Counted from the first letter of the stretch, positions 34,136 through 42,651 are shown. The stretch: DNA of 64,000 nt from Micromonospora chalcea (GCF_002926165.1 NZ_MAGP01000165.1:1-64000); one strand, 5' to 3'. Numbers and translations are program-made. The notes: generated by a model from the letters alone, not told the origin.

Positions 34136-34998
34136 CCTTCGTGCCGATAGGCGATGGTCGACCACAGTGAGTCGAACCACTGGCGGGACGCTTCCACGAA
34201 CTGAGTGCCGTGCGATGTGTCGTCGTCGGTGACGGCGTAGTGGAAGAGCGGGACGTCCTTGCCCATGAGGTGGTAGGTGGCGGTGGGCTCGCCCTTGATG
34301 GTGACGGTCCGTTCGACGGCGGGGTAGAAGCCGAAGAACACCTCTTCACCGTTGAGGACGTAGAGCTTGAACTGCGGTGAACCTCGATGCATCCGCACCT
34401 CGACCGTGGCCGAACGAATCAAGCCCAGGTCGCCTAGCTCCGTAACCTGATCAACAATGCCGTCGACAGCCCTGCGGGTGATGCGATCAGCTCGTTCCCG
34501 GACGGCTGGATCGTCGGACTGTGTCTCAGCCCTGGCGGGTAGCGCCATGGGGACTGACATGTCGGAGACGAGCACACGTACTGCGATCGTCTCCGGGGCG
34601 AGGCGGCCAACGCGGACCTTGTCCAGCACCTCGGCCAGGGCGTCTCGCAGGGTCTCGCCTGAAAAGCCGGCGAAGTCGATGGTGACGTGGGCTCGCTCGA
34701 ACGCTGCTTCGATGTGGGGTCGTAGCTCCACTGCCCGTTGCGTCTGGGCGCGAACGAAAGCGCCGCTGCCTTGCCGGGTGATGATGAGGCGTTCTGAGCG
34801 GAGCACCTCTAGCGCTCGTTTGATGGTCTCCCGTGCCACCCCGTAGCGGGAAGCAAGTTCAGGTTGCGACGGCAACTTGTCGCCCGGCGCCAGTCGGCGC
34901 GTAAGGATCGCGGCCCGGAGCTTGTTTGCGATCTGCTGTGACGCCTGCTTCGGGTCATCGGGGTCGAGTTCACCCAGGTAGTCCAGGTCTTCGGTCAC
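34132..34998 (-). CDS. GntR-family regulator of the AICE (KorSA-like position)
   Basis: 288 residues from GTG 34998. The N-terminal GntR winged helix is clear (QIANKLRAAILTRRLAPGDKL, PSQPELASRYGVARETIKRAL, ERLIITRQGSGAFV). The C-terminal domain is not a typical UTRA and contains VRVLVSDMS and MHRGSPQFKLYVL. In pSAM2-like elements the GntR protein KorSA represses pra and thereby replication and transfer. The location beside the divergent promoter at 35051, flanked by two matching half-sites, supports the same job here. Confidence 0.88.
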   Translation of the reverse strand: MTEDLDYLGELDPDDPKQASQQIANKLRAAILTRRLAPGDKLPSQPELASRYGVARETIKRALEVLRSERLIITRQGSGAFVRAQTQRAVELRPHIEAAFERAHVTIDFAGFSGETLRDALAEVLDKVRVGRLAPETIAVRVLVSDMSVPMALPARAETQSDDPAVRERADRITRRAVDGIVDQVTELGDLGLIRSATVEVRMHRGSPQFKLYVLNGEEVFFGFYPAVERTVTIKGEPTATYHLMGKDVPLFHYAVTDDDTSHGTQFVEASRQWFDSLWSTIAYRHEG

Positions 34999-35014
34999 CC
35001 GTCAAGGCTACCTG

Positions 35015-35105
35015 CTTGCTAGCCGAGCTAGGAAACCCCGACTCCAACTCTTGACCTGACCAGCCAAGGCGGCCTAACCTCGGTGCATGCCACTTGGCTA
35101 GCAAG
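35015..35105. promoter_or_regulatory. Paired GntR operator-like sites flanking the transfer promoter
   Basis: CTTGCTAGCCGAG at 35015-35027 and CTTGGCTAGCAAG at 35093-35105 are inverted copies matching at 12 of 13 positions, and each is itself close to a CTTG-CTAG-CAAG dyad. They bracket the -35/-10 at 35051-35080, as expected for GntR repression in both directions. Confidence 0.6.
35051..35080 (+). promoter_or_regulatory. Promoter of the rightward AICE operon
   Basis: TTGACC (35051-35056), an 18-bp spacer, then TAACCT (35075-35080), about 100 bp upstream of the first gene. A good SigA-type match for an actinobacterium. Confidence 0.6.
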
Positions 35106-35183
35106 GCAGGTCAAGCCTGGTGTACAAGCTCTACCGGATGGGTCCGGCTGAGCAGAAAGCGCATTGCGCTGAAGGAGGAATCC

Positions 35184-35582
35184 GTGGCTCTTCGTGGTGG
35201 TACTCGGTTCTCGGTTCCGTTCGAGGCGGTCTTTCCGCATGGCGCGGTGTTCGTGCCGGACTCGATTGCGGAGGCGCAGGACTTCAACGAGGCGACTCGT
35301 CAGCGGACGCCGGCGAAGGACAAGGTGACGGGGCAGCGGGTGTGGCAGTGCCGGGTGATGGACATGGACCCGGAGCTCGGCTCGCGGTCGCGCGAGGTCG
35401 CGATCAAGATCCTGGCCGATCACCAGCCGGTGCCGCCGGTGGGTCCGTTCCAGCCGGTGGAGTTCGAGGGCCTGACGGTCACCCCGTACGTGGGCAGCAA
35501 CGGTCGGCTGGCGTTCTCCTACCGGGCTACCGGTCTGGTGGCGCCGAAGACCCTGGCCGAGACACGCGGGAAGGCCGCGTGA
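35184..35582 (+). CDS. Pra-like replication/integration/excision activator candidate
   Basis: 132 residues from GTG 35184, chosen because AAGGAGG lies just upstream. Conserved-looking words RFSVPFEAVFPHGAVFVPDS, TGQRVWQCRVMDMDPELGSR, VAIKILADHQPVPP and FEGLTVTPYV match my memory of the short proteins annotated as plasmid replication, integration and excision activators in Streptomyces AICEs. Position as first gene behind the GntR-flanked promoter agrees. Family identity rests on memory and context, not a search. Confidence 0.6.
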   Translation: MALRGGTRFSVPFEAVFPHGAVFVPDSIAEAQDFNEATRQRTPAKDKVTGQRVWQCRVMDMDPELGSRSREVAIKILADHQPVPPVGPFQPVEFEGLTVTPYVGSNGRLAFSYRATGLVAPKTLAETRGKAA

Positions 35583-35791
35583 TGGCGGGGCTGCACATGA
35601 CGGCGAACGTGCACGTGAAGCCGGAGACGGAGCTGTCGTTCTCGCTGTACCCGACGCAGGGTCGGGTGGCGGTGCAGATCGGTGGGGTCGGTGGTGACGT
35701 GACCTTGTTCCTGCCGGGCAGCGAGATCGAGCGGTTGGCCGGTGTGCTGGCTGACGCGCGTGAGTCCCTGTCGGCCGTGACGGCGGCCTGA
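35582..35791 (+). CDS. Small conserved AICE protein
   Basis: 69 residues, ATG overlapping the previous stop (TGATG). The product is mostly beta (ANVHVKPETELSFSLYP, GRVAVQIGGVGGDVTLFLPG) with a short C-terminal helix (EIERLAGVLADARESLSAV). No family recognised. Tight coupling to the Pra-like gene indicates a shared role in element control. Confidence 0.7.
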   Translation: MAGLHMTANVHVKPETELSFSLYPTQGRVAVQIGGVGGDVTLFLPGSEIERLAGVLADARESLSAVTAA

Positions 35792-35887
35792 TTCCTGTTG
35801 GTGGCGCGGGGCGGTCCTGGCCCTAGGAAAGCTTGACCGCCCCGCTGCCCTGTCCAAATCCTCTCGGCCTGGAAGGGCAGATTCATC

Positions 35888-36061
35888 ATGCCTGTTGTCC
35901 TGGACTGGACGCGCACTGCCGGTGCCGGCGAGCCGGTCCCGTGTGTCATCTGCGGTAAGCCTGCGATCTGCCGGAGTCCGGCGGGCAAGCCGGTGCACAA
36001 GGTCTGCGCGGAGACGTGGACCGAGCAGCACCACACCAACGGCCGTCAGGCGGTGGCGTGA
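35888..36061 (+). CDS. Small zinc-ribbon-like protein
   Basis: 57 residues. PCVICGKPAIC and HKVCAETW supply a CxxC...C...C set likely to bind zinc. Its stop overlaps the ATG of the FtsK/TraB gene (TGATG). A hairpin-rich 96-bp gap separates it from the previous gene. Such tiny zinc proteins are frequent before TraB in AICEs; function unknown. Confidence 0.65.
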   Translation: MPVVLDWTRTAGAGEPVPCVICGKPAICRSPAGKPVHKVCAETWTEQHHTNGRQAVA

Positions 36062-37704
36062 TGGTGCGGGCGCCGCTGGTCAACTTCCGCCGGTTCCAGA
36101 TCAGCGCTCCGTGGCCGCTGGTCTGGATCGTCACCGTCCTGTTCCTGCTGTTCCGCGTCGCCGTGGCGGTGGTCCGGCTCGCGGTGTTTGTGGTGCGGCA
36201 TTGGCGGGCCTGGCCTGCCGTGGCCCTGGTCCTGCTCGCCGCCGACACCTACCGCACGCACGGCTGGTGGCTTCACCTCCTGGCCGCCGTCGTCCTGGCC
36301 GCCTCGGCCGGCGTGTGGTGGTGGCGTGGTCGGGACTCGTTCCACCGCCACGTCGCCTTGCGGGCGGTGTCGGTGTGGCGGCGGTTGTGGGTGTATCGGC
36401 GGCAGTGGCACGAGGTGATGTCCCTGTGCGGGCTGGTGAAGAAGTACGACGGCGGCGAGGTCGTGCCGCGGCTGTTGTCGGTGCGCTGCTCCTACGCCAC
36501 CGACGAGCTGGTGCTGCGGATGCCGAAGGGCCAGAACCCGGAGGTCTGGCACAAGGCCGCCCGGGATCTCGCGTACTCGTTCGGTACCCGGCACTGCCGG
36601 GTGTTCTCCACCCGCCGCCACCCGGTCCCGCACCGCACCGGCCGTCTCGCGTTCGTGCTGCGGCTGATCGATCGGGTGCGGTTCCGCGACCGGCCCCGGC
36701 ACGTGTGGCTGGTCTTCATCCGCCGCGACCCGCTGACCCGCATCGTCGCACCGCTGCCCGTGCCCGCCCGTCCGGACTTCACCGCCCTCCCGCTCGGCCT
36801 GCGAGAAGATCTGGCCGTCTACTGCTTCCGGCTGCTGGCCACGCACGTGCTCATCGGCGGCGCCACGCGGATGGGCAAGGGCTCGGTCATCTGGTCCCTG
36901 CTCCGCTCCCTGGCGGCGGGGATCCGGTCGGGGTTGGTGCGGGTGTGGGCGATCGACCCCAAAGGCGGCATGGAACTGGCGATCGGCCGGCCGCTGTTCT
37001 CCCGCTACGTCGACGACGACTGGTCCCGCATGGCCGACCTGCTCGAAGACGCCGTAGCCCGGATGCGCGCCCGTCAGCAGATCCTGCGCGGCAAAGCCCG
37101 CGTCCACACCCCCACCGTCGATGAGCCGCTGATCGTCGTCGTCATCGATGAGATCGCCGCGCTCCTGGCCTACCTCCCCGACTCCGAGATCCGGGCCCGG
37201 ATCACGCAGGCCCTCGGGCTGCTGCTGTCGCAAGGTGCCGGCCTCGGCGTCCTGGTCGTCGCCGCCACCCAGGACCCCCGCAAGGAAGTCGTCTCCGTCC
37301 GGGACCTGTTCCCCACCCGCATCGCCCTCGGCCTGACCGAACGCGGCCACGTCGACCTCCTGCTCGGTGACGGTGCCCGCGACCGCGGCGCACTCGCGGA
37401 TCAGATCCCGCTGTCCGGCAAGGGCGTGGCCTACGTGCTGCTCGACGGCCAGCCCGAACCCGCCCGCGTCCGCTTCTCCTACCTGGCCGACGACGTGATC
37501 CGGGACATGGCCGCGACCTTCCCCGCCCAGCCCGACACGCAGCCCGAGCCGGTCGTGCAGCCGGCGGCGCCGAAGCCCCGCGCCAGCAAGGGCCAGCACG
37601 TCTACCGGCCCACCACGGCGTCGAAGCAGGGCGCGCCGCTGCTGCCGCCGTCACTGCTCAACGCCCTGGACCTCAACCCCAGCAACGGGAGTGACCCCCG
37701 ATGA
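36061..37704 (+). CDS. FtsK/SpoIIIE-type DNA translocase (TraB/TraSA-like)
   Basis: 547 residues from ATG 36061. Two to three N-terminal TM helices (LVWIVTVLFLLFRVAVAVVRL, WPAVALVLLAAD, LLAAVVLAASAGVWWW) are followed by an FtsK motor: Walker A LIGGATRMGKGSV, Walker B LIVVVIDEIAALLAY, then LGVLVVAATQDPRKEVV and RIALGLTERGHVDLLLGDGA. In AICEs this single hexameric pump moves double-stranded DNA to the recipient. The C-terminal tail is Pro-rich and should contact the transfer locus. ATGA overlap with the next gene. Confidence 0.92.
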   Translation: MVRAPLVNFRRFQISAPWPLVWIVTVLFLLFRVAVAVVRLAVFVVRHWRAWPAVALVLLAADTYRTHGWWLHLLAAVVLAASAGVWWWRGRDSFHRHVALRAVSVWRRLWVYRRQWHEVMSLCGLVKKYDGGEVVPRLLSVRCSYATDELVLRMPKGQNPEVWHKAARDLAYSFGTRHCRVFSTRRHPVPHRTGRLAFVLRLIDRVRFRDRPRHVWLVFIRRDPLTRIVAPLPVPARPDFTALPLGLREDLAVYCFRLLATHVLIGGATRMGKGSVIWSLLRSLAAGIRSGLVRVWAIDPKGGMELAIGRPLFSRYVDDDWSRMADLLEDAVARMRARQQILRGKARVHTPTVDEPLIVVVIDEIAALLAYLPDSEIRARITQALGLLLSQGAGLGVLVVAATQDPRKEVVSVRDLFPTRIALGLTERGHVDLLLGDGARDRGALADQIPLSGKGVAYVLLDGQPEPARVRFSYLADDVIRDMAATFPAQPDTQPEPVVQPAAPKPRASKGQHVYRPTTASKQGAPLLPPSLLNALDLNPSNGSDPR

Positions 37705-38012
37705 CCCACCACGAGATCCCCGACGGCACCGCGGTGCGGATGCCCTACGCCGACGAACCCGACCAGCAGACCCCGGAACCGCGGCGCTTCTACCGGCTGC
37801 GCGCCCCGCACATCGACAAGGCGTCAGTGCCGGTCACGGTTCGCGTCACCCCGGACGCCGACCTCTACATCGCCGTTGGTGCCGGTCGTCGGCGGATGTA
37901 CCTGACGCCTGCGGAGGCGTGGGCGCTGTGGCGCTGCCTCTCCGAAGCCGTCGCCTCCACGGGCGAACCGCCGGAGTGGATCCGCGTGCACCTCAACCCC
38001 ACCACCCGCTAA
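37701..38012 (+). CDS. Small AICE protein of unknown function
   Basis: 103 residues overlapping the TraB-like gene by 4 bp. PHIDKASVPVTVRVTPDADLYIAVGAGRRRMYLTP-type beta region, then a helix (AEAWALWRCLSEAVAS). No family recognised. Located where spd (spread) genes sit in related elements. Confidence 0.65.
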   Translation: MTHHEIPDGTAVRMPYADEPDQQTPEPRRFYRLRAPHIDKASVPVTVRVTPDADLYIAVGAGRRRMYLTPAEAWALWRCLSEAVASTGEPPEWIRVHLNPTTR

Positions 38013-38037
38013 CCCGCCTGCCTGCTTGGAGATCCTG

Positions 38038-38226
38038 ATGCCTACTCGTCGTCTCACTCGCCGGCCGATCCGCCGGACCTGCCTCGACCTGCTCCACACC
38101 GACCCCGACCAGTCCTGCCCCTACTGCGCCCCCGACACCGACGCCGTCGACGTGATCGCCGCGGCGCTGCGCCGCCACGCGGAGATTGCCGCCGAGGACG
38201 CCGAAGCGTGGGGGTGGGCGGCGTGA
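38038..38226 (+). CDS. Small Cys-rich AICE protein
   Basis: 62 residues; ATG after TTGGAGATCCTG. A basic start (MPTRRLTRRPIRRTC) is followed by CPYC, and a C-terminal helix is rich in Ala, Asp and Glu. The three Cys residues could bind zinc. No family recognised. It ends in a GTGA overlap with the next gene. Confidence 0.6.
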   Translation: MPTRRLTRRPIRRTCLDLLHTDPDQSCPYCAPDTDAVDVIAAALRRHAEIAAEDAEAWGWAA

Positions 38227-38483
38227 ACCAGCAGATCTGGTCGTGGCTGCTCATGGCCGTCGGCGTCACCGGCCTCTACCTCGCCGGGAAGCGTTCCTGG
38301 ACCGGCTGGGCCGTCGGCCTCGCCGCCCAAGGACTGTGGCTGGCCTACGCCATCGCCACCCGCCAGTGGGGCTTCCTCGTGTCCTGCTTCGTCTACGGCG
38401 CGGTCTACCTGCGCAACCTGCACGCCTGGCTCCACCCCACCCCGCCCGCTGAGCGGGAGGTGACCCGATGCGCCGCTTCCTGA
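38223..38483 (+). CDS. Small membrane protein (spd-like)
   Basis: 86 residues from GTG 38223. Three short hydrophobic segments (IWSWLLMAVGVTGLYLAG, WTGWAVGLAAQGLWLAYAI, WGFLVSCFVYGAVYL) fill most of the protein. Small membrane proteins downstream of TraB in such elements are linked to spreading of the element through the recipient mycelium. This one overlaps the next gene by 16 bp. Confidence 0.7.
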   Translation: MNQQIWSWLLMAVGVTGLYLAGKRSWTGWAVGLAAQGLWLAYAIATRQWGFLVSCFVYGAVYLRNLHAWLHPTPPAEREVTRCAAS

Positions 38484-39070
38484 ACGCCGATGGCCTGGAG
38501 GCCGTCGCCCTGGTCCTCATCCTCCTCATCGTCGCCGCAACCGCCGGGTGGGCGTCGTTCTCCCACGTCCACGACTGGACCATGCGCCACGTCCCACCCG
38601 GCACCCCCGACGCCTTCGGCTGGGCCAACGCCGTCCTGTCCGACCTCGTACCCGTCGCCTGCCTGCTCGACATCCGCCGACGCCGACGCCACCGCCAACC
38701 CATCAGCTACCCGGTGTTCCTGATGCTCGCGTTCGCGTCCTTCTCTCTCGCCGCGCAACTCGCCGTCGCGGACGCGAGTCCGTCGGGGTGGCTGCTGTCG
38801 GCGCTGCCGGCGCTGGCGTTCATGGCCCTGACCAAGCTCGTCTTCACCGGCACCGCCACCCCCGCACCCGCCCCGGTGAAACCGACCCCGGCACCGGCCC
38901 CGGTTCGGGAGCCCGTCGACGCCGAACCCGTCGACGTCCCGAACGCCCCGGCGCCCGTCTTCACGCCCCCGGCCCCGGCTGCGGCTGTCGCCCCGGTGCG
39001 GTCGGCGCTCGTGTCGTCGGTCGTCCAGACCCCGCGCAACGGCCACATCGTCTCCGAGGTCACCCGATGA
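38468..39070 (+). CDS. DUF2637-like membrane protein (SpdB-type)
   Basis: 200 residues. About four TM helices: VALVLILLIVAATAGWASF, AFGWANAVLSDLVPVACLL, VFLMLAFASFSLAAQLAVA and WLLSALPALAFMALTKLVF. A charged loop RRRRRHRQ follows the second. The C-terminal 65 residues are a Pro/Ala/Val linker-like tail, presumably cytoplasmic. The helix arrangement matches the DUF2637/SpdB proteins of conjugative actinobacterial plasmids. ATGA overlap with the next gene. Confidence 0.8.
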   Translation: MRRFLNADGLEAVALVLILLIVAATAGWASFSHVHDWTMRHVPPGTPDAFGWANAVLSDLVPVACLLDIRRRRRHRQPISYPVFLMLAFASFSLAAQLAVADASPSGWLLSALPALAFMALTKLVFTGTATPAPAPVKPTPAPAPVREPVDAEPVDVPNAPAPVFTPPAPAAAVAPVRSALVSSVVQTPRNGHIVSEVTR

Positions 39071-39213
39071 ACCAGCCCAAGCAGCCGCCCCTGACGGACA
39101 CGTGCGTCGTGTGCAACGGACCGATCGAGTACGTCGACGTGAAGGACCCCTACTGGCGGCACACCGACATGCGCAACCTCGCCAAGCCCCACGGCGCCCG
39201 CCCCCGCCGCTGA
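39067..39213 (+). CDS. Tiny zinc-knuckle-like AICE protein
   Basis: 48 residues starting in an ATGA overlap. TCVVCNGPIEYVD offers one CxxC pair; two His residues follow (YWRHTD, KPHG), so a CCHH-type zinc site is possible. No family recognised. Too short for many callers, but overlap with its neighbour and GC-rich third positions support it. Confidence 0.55.
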   Translation: MNQPKQPPLTDTCVVCNGPIEYVDVKDPYWRHTDMRNLAKPHGARPRR

Positions 39214-39297
39214 CCCCGGCCGCTGCGGCGTGGCCGACTCAGCCTCGACCGCGCCGCAGCACCCGGACACCGACCGAGCCAGAGCAGGAGAACCGCG

Positions 39298-39741
39298 ATG
39301 CACTCGCCCACCCGTACCGCTCTCGCCCACCGGCCCCGTCCCACCACGCTGACCCGCAGCGTCGTCGGCACCCCCGCCGAGGTCGCCGCCGCGCTCGCCG
39401 TGCTCAGGGAGTCGGGGCGGCTGATGTTCGCCGATAGCCCCTACCAGCATGCTGATGGGCGGGTCACGGTCACGGTGCGGTTCCTCGACACCGCCCGAAC
39501 CACCCCACCGCCGGTGCGTCGGCTGCGCCGCGGCCGGGTCATCGCCGCCGCCGCCATCACCACCGCGGCTATCGGCGCCCTGGCCGGAGTCGGCTACCTC
39601 GCGACCCAGGTCGCGCACACCGTCCAGCGCAACGCGCCCGCCGTCGTCGGCGTGGTCCTGGTCCTGCTCGTCCTGGCCGTGTTGCTGCTGCGTCGCAAGG
39701 CGACCTGCGGCGGGCTGCACTGCTCGGGATGCCGGCACTGA
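39298..39741 (+). CDS. Membrane protein of the AICE
   Basis: 147 residues, ATG after CAGGAGAACCGCG. The N-terminal 75 residues resemble a small soluble domain (SVVGTPAEVAAALAVLRESG, ADGRVTVTVRF). Two TM helices follow (IAAAAITTAAIGALAGVGYL and VVGVVLVLLVLAVLLL), then a Cys-rich end CGGLHCSGC. Likely part of the transfer or spread set. Overlaps the next gene by 13 bp. Confidence 0.7.
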   Translation: MHSPTRTALAHRPRPTTLTRSVVGTPAEVAAALAVLRESGRLMFADSPYQHADGRVTVTVRFLDTARTTPPPVRRLRRGRVIAAAAITTAAIGALAGVGYLATQVAHTVQRNAPAVVGVVLVLLVLAVLLLRRKATCGGLHCSGCRH

Positions 39742-39959
39742 CCGCCACGGCTCGGCCCGTCTACTGCGCGCGCTGCTGTGGCCGGGCCACCGCCCTCGTC
39801 GAGGCCGGCCGTCCGGGTACCGGCCGCTACCGCGCCGAGACCGCCTGCGCCCGGCACGAGTCGGCCGCCCGTCGCTGGGCCGGGCACGCCGGTCCACCCC
39901 GTAGCACCCCTATTACCCCTGTTCAGGCTGTCTTGTTCGAGTTGGAGGTAGCGCCGTGA
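39729..39959 (+). CDS. Small Cys-rich AICE protein
   Basis: 76 residues. YCARCCGRATALVEAG with a later CARHES gives a four-ligand zinc site. The end, VQAVLFELEVAP, is aliphatic. No family recognised. It overlaps both neighbours (13 bp upstream, GTGA with the methyltransferase downstream), which argues that it is translated. Confidence 0.6.
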   Translation: MPALTATARPVYCARCCGRATALVEAGRPGTGRYRAETACARHESAARRWAGHAGPPRSTPITPVQAVLFELEVAP

Positions 39960-40717
39960 GTACGCCGCTGACCTACCTGTCGCTGTTCTCCGGAATCGGT
40001 GGCCTGGATCTCGGCCTCGACCGCGCCGGGATGACCTGCGTCGGTCAGATCGAGGCCGACCCGTTCTGCCGATCCGTGCTCGACCACCACTGGCCGGAGG
40101 TCCCCAAGCATGACGACGTCCGCACCGCCCCCACCTGGTGGCACTCCCGCCCCCGTCCCGCTGTTCGACTGGTCGCCGGCGGCTTCCCCTGCCAACCCTT
40201 CTCCGCCTACGGCCTACGCCGCGGCATCGCTGACACCCGTTGGGGCTGGCCCTGGTTCCGCGACGTGGTTCGCGCAGTACGACCCGACTACGTCCTCGTG
40301 GAGAACGTCGCAGCTCTGCTTCGCGATACCGACGCCTTCGGACGCCTGCTCGGTGACCTGGCCGAAGACGGGTTCGATGCGGACTGGACGGTGCTATCCG
40401 CGTGCGCCCTGGGTGCGCCACACACACGCGAACGCCTGTTCCTGGTGGCCCACACCCCGCGCCGTGATGGCCAACAACCGCTGCACCTACCGACCGCACT
40501 ACCGACCCGACGCCCCAGCCCTGGAACAACGAGTAGCCCTACGCGGGCAGACCGGTGGCTACCTGAACCCGCCGTGGGTCGAGTGGCTCATGGGCTTCCC
40601 AAGCGGCTGGTTGCCTCCCACCTGCATGCCCTCGGCAACGCCGTCGTCCCCCAGGTCGCCGAAACGGTCGGCCGCCTGATCGTCGCCGCCGACACCACCC
40701 GGGAGGTGAGCCGATGA
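39956..40717 (+). CDS. DNA (cytosine-5) methyltransferase of the AICE backbone
   Basis: 253 residues from GTG 39956. C5 motifs: I LSLFSGIGGLDLGL, II GQIEADPFC, IV GGFPCQPFSAYG, VI VLVENVAALL, VIII GAPHTRERLFLVAH, X LHALGNAVVPQVAE. The target-recognition region between VIII and X is only about 60 residues, so specificity is probably short or degenerate. It lies between the small-protein cluster and repSA and is distinct from the Dcm of the cargo. An overlapping +1-frame ORF is discussed in the findings. ATGA overlap with repSA. Confidence 0.9.
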   Translation: MSTPLTYLSLFSGIGGLDLGLDRAGMTCVGQIEADPFCRSVLDHHWPEVPKHDDVRTAPTWWHSRPRPAVRLVAGGFPCQPFSAYGLRRGIADTRWGWPWFRDVVRAVRPDYVLVENVAALLRDTDAFGRLLGDLAEDGFDADWTVLSACALGAPHTRERLFLVAHTPRRDGQQPLHLPTALPTRRPSPGTTSSPTRADRWLPEPAVGRVAHGLPKRLVASHLHALGNAVVPQVAETVGRLIVAADTTREVSR

Positions 40718-42429
40718 CCACCCCGACTCTGCCCGGTCTCACCGCCGACCCGGTGACCGTTGCGGCTGAGCCCACACCGACGCCCGGCACCCGTGCGGCC
40801 CGTCTCGCGCTGCCGATGTCGCGGAAGATCGTCACGGAGATGGCCGCTGAGTACGGCGTCTGCCTGCACCCGGTCACCCTGCGCCGTACCGACCTGCACA
40901 CCGGTCTGACCGAAGTCGTGGACCTGCCGTGCGGCTCGACCCGCGAGGACAAGTGCGAGCCGTGCGCGAAACGTGCTCGCCGGCTGCGGCAGACGCAGAT
41001 CCGGGAAGGCTGGCACCGCGCCGACGAACCCGCGCCCGGCCCGAACCCGGCCACAGACGCGCAACGCGAGTTGATCCTGCTGCGGGCTCATCTGGAGTTC
41101 GCCCGCGATGAGGCCCAACGCGCGGCGCAGTTCGACCAGGTCCCCGCCATCGATGAGGCGATCGGGGAGGTCGAGGAAGCCATCGCCGCCGAAGGACTCC
41201 GCGGCGCCGTCGCACCCCCGCACGACTCCGACGACGACAACCACGGACGGCGCAAGCGCTCCACCCGCCGCCGCCAAGACGCCCCCGACCTGCCCCGCAA
41301 GAAGGTCGAACCGCGCACTGTGGGGAAGGTCTACACCGCACCCGACGGAACCGAACACCGGCCATCCATGTGGCTGTCCCTCACCCTCGACACCTACGGC
41401 CGGGTCCTACCCGACGGCACCCCCGTCAACCCCGACACCTACGACTACCGGCGAGCAGCGTGGGACGCGGTGCACTTCGCCCGGCTCCTAGACCGGTTCT
41501 GGCAGAACCTGCGGCGGTGCGTCGGCTGGAACGTCCAATACGCCGGTTGCGTCGAGCCCCAACGCAGGCTCGCCCCACACGCGCACTTCGCCATCCGCGG
41601 CACCATCCCGCGCGCGGTGCTGCGGCAGGTCGCCGCCGCCACCTACCACCAAGTCTGGTGGCCCGCTGCTGACGAACCCGTCTACACCCTCGACCGACCC
41701 CCGGTATGGGACGCCGACCGCGCCGAATGGGTCGACCCCGACAGCCGGGAACCGCTCCGCTCGTGGGCTGACGCCCTGGACGACATCGACACCGACCCCG
41801 ACGCGCAACCCGCTCACGTCGTCCGCTTCGGCACCCAGGTCCACGCCGAAGGCGTCACCCCCGGCACCGTCCACGCCAACCGCACCATCGGCTACATCAC
41901 CAAATACATCACCAAGAGCGCGGCCGACTGCCACAAGCCCGATACCGACCGGCAGCGGGACCACCTCGACCGGCTCTGGCACGAACTGCGGGTCACGCCG
42001 TGCAACGAGCGGTGCGCCAACTGGCTGCTCTACGGCATCCAGCCCAAGAAGGCACACGGACGCCTGCAAGCCGGACGCTGCAAAGGCAAAGTCCACCAAC
42101 GCGCCACCCTCGGCATCGGCGGCCGACGCATCCTCGTCTCCCGCGACTGGTCCGGAAAAACCCTCGCCGACCACCGCGCCGACACCCGCGCCTGGGTCCG
42201 CAACCTCCTCGGCATCACCACCGACGCCACCCACGCCGACACCGTCGACCAGAACGACCCACCCGCCTACGCCTGGGAACTCGCCCGCCCCGACGACCCC
42301 GACCTACCACCCCTGCAACACCGACTCCTCAAAGCGCTGTCGCAACGTGCCCAGTGGAAGGCGGCACTCCTCGCGGCGAGAGACAGAGCGTCAACCGGTT
42401 CCGCCCCACCCGCCGAACAGACCGTCTGA
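40714..42429 (+). CDS. repSA: RepSA-family replication initiator
   Basis: 571 residues. Cys pairs near the start (GVCLHP, CEPCAKRARRLR) suggest a zinc finger. The middle has the two initiator motifs: the HUH-like RLAPHAHFAIRG and the tyrosine motif IGYITKYITKSA. The C-terminal part contains CNERCANWLLYGIQPK and RRILVSRDWSGKTL, typical of pSAM2 RepSA relatives. It nicks the element origin for rolling-circle replication of the excised circle. The origin is likely within or near the gene; I could not locate it. Confidence 0.9.
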   Translation: MTTPTLPGLTADPVTVAAEPTPTPGTRAARLALPMSRKIVTEMAAEYGVCLHPVTLRRTDLHTGLTEVVDLPCGSTREDKCEPCAKRARRLRQTQIREGWHRADEPAPGPNPATDAQRELILLRAHLEFARDEAQRAAQFDQVPAIDEAIGEVEEAIAAEGLRGAVAPPHDSDDDNHGRRKRSTRRRQDAPDLPRKKVEPRTVGKVYTAPDGTEHRPSMWLSLTLDTYGRVLPDGTPVNPDTYDYRRAAWDAVHFARLLDRFWQNLRRCVGWNVQYAGCVEPQRRLAPHAHFAIRGTIPRAVLRQVAAATYHQVWWPAADEPVYTLDRPPVWDADRAEWVDPDSREPLRSWADALDDIDTDPDAQPAHVVRFGTQVHAEGVTPGTVHANRTIGYITKYITKSAADCHKPDTDRQRDHLDRLWHELRVTPCNERCANWLLYGIQPKKAHGRLQAGRCKGKVHQRATLGIGGRRILVSRDWSGKTLADHRADTRAWVRNLLGITTDATHADTVDQNDPPAYAWELARPDDPDLPPLQHRLLKALSQRAQWKAALLAARDRASTGSAPPAEQTV

Positions 42430-42444
42430 CGAAGAGAGGACACC

Positions 42445-42651
42445 ATGAGCACCCGTTCCCAGCTCTTGGCCCCGAAGTGGTACTCGCCCGCTGAGGTCGC
42501 TGCCTTGCTCGGCTTCGGCCTGTCAAAGGTAAAGATGAAGATTGCCACCGGTGAGCTGCGCTCGGTGAAGGACGGCAAATACCGCCGGATCCTGCCGGAG
42601 TGGGTCGACGAGTACATCCGCGATCAGGTCGACCGGCAGGAGGCTGCCTGA
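42445..42651 (+). CDS. xis: Excisionase (Xis), MerR-like HTH
   Basis: 68 residues, ATG after AGAGAGGACACC. WYSPAEVAALLGFGLSKVKMKI is the winged HTH of DNA-distorting excisionases, followed by GELRSVKDGKYRRILPEWVDEYI. It overlaps the integrase gene by one base (TGATG). It should bind near attR and attL and direct the integrase to excise the element. Confidence 0.88.
   Translation: MSTRSQLLAPKWYSPAEVAALLGFGLSKVKMKIATGELRSVKDGKYRRILPEWVDEYIRDQVDRQEAA

Noticed and set aside
36046..37599. 517-codon minus-strand frame opposite the FtsK/TraB gene
   Set aside because: Antisense shadow; the plus frame has Walker A and B motifs and TM helices.
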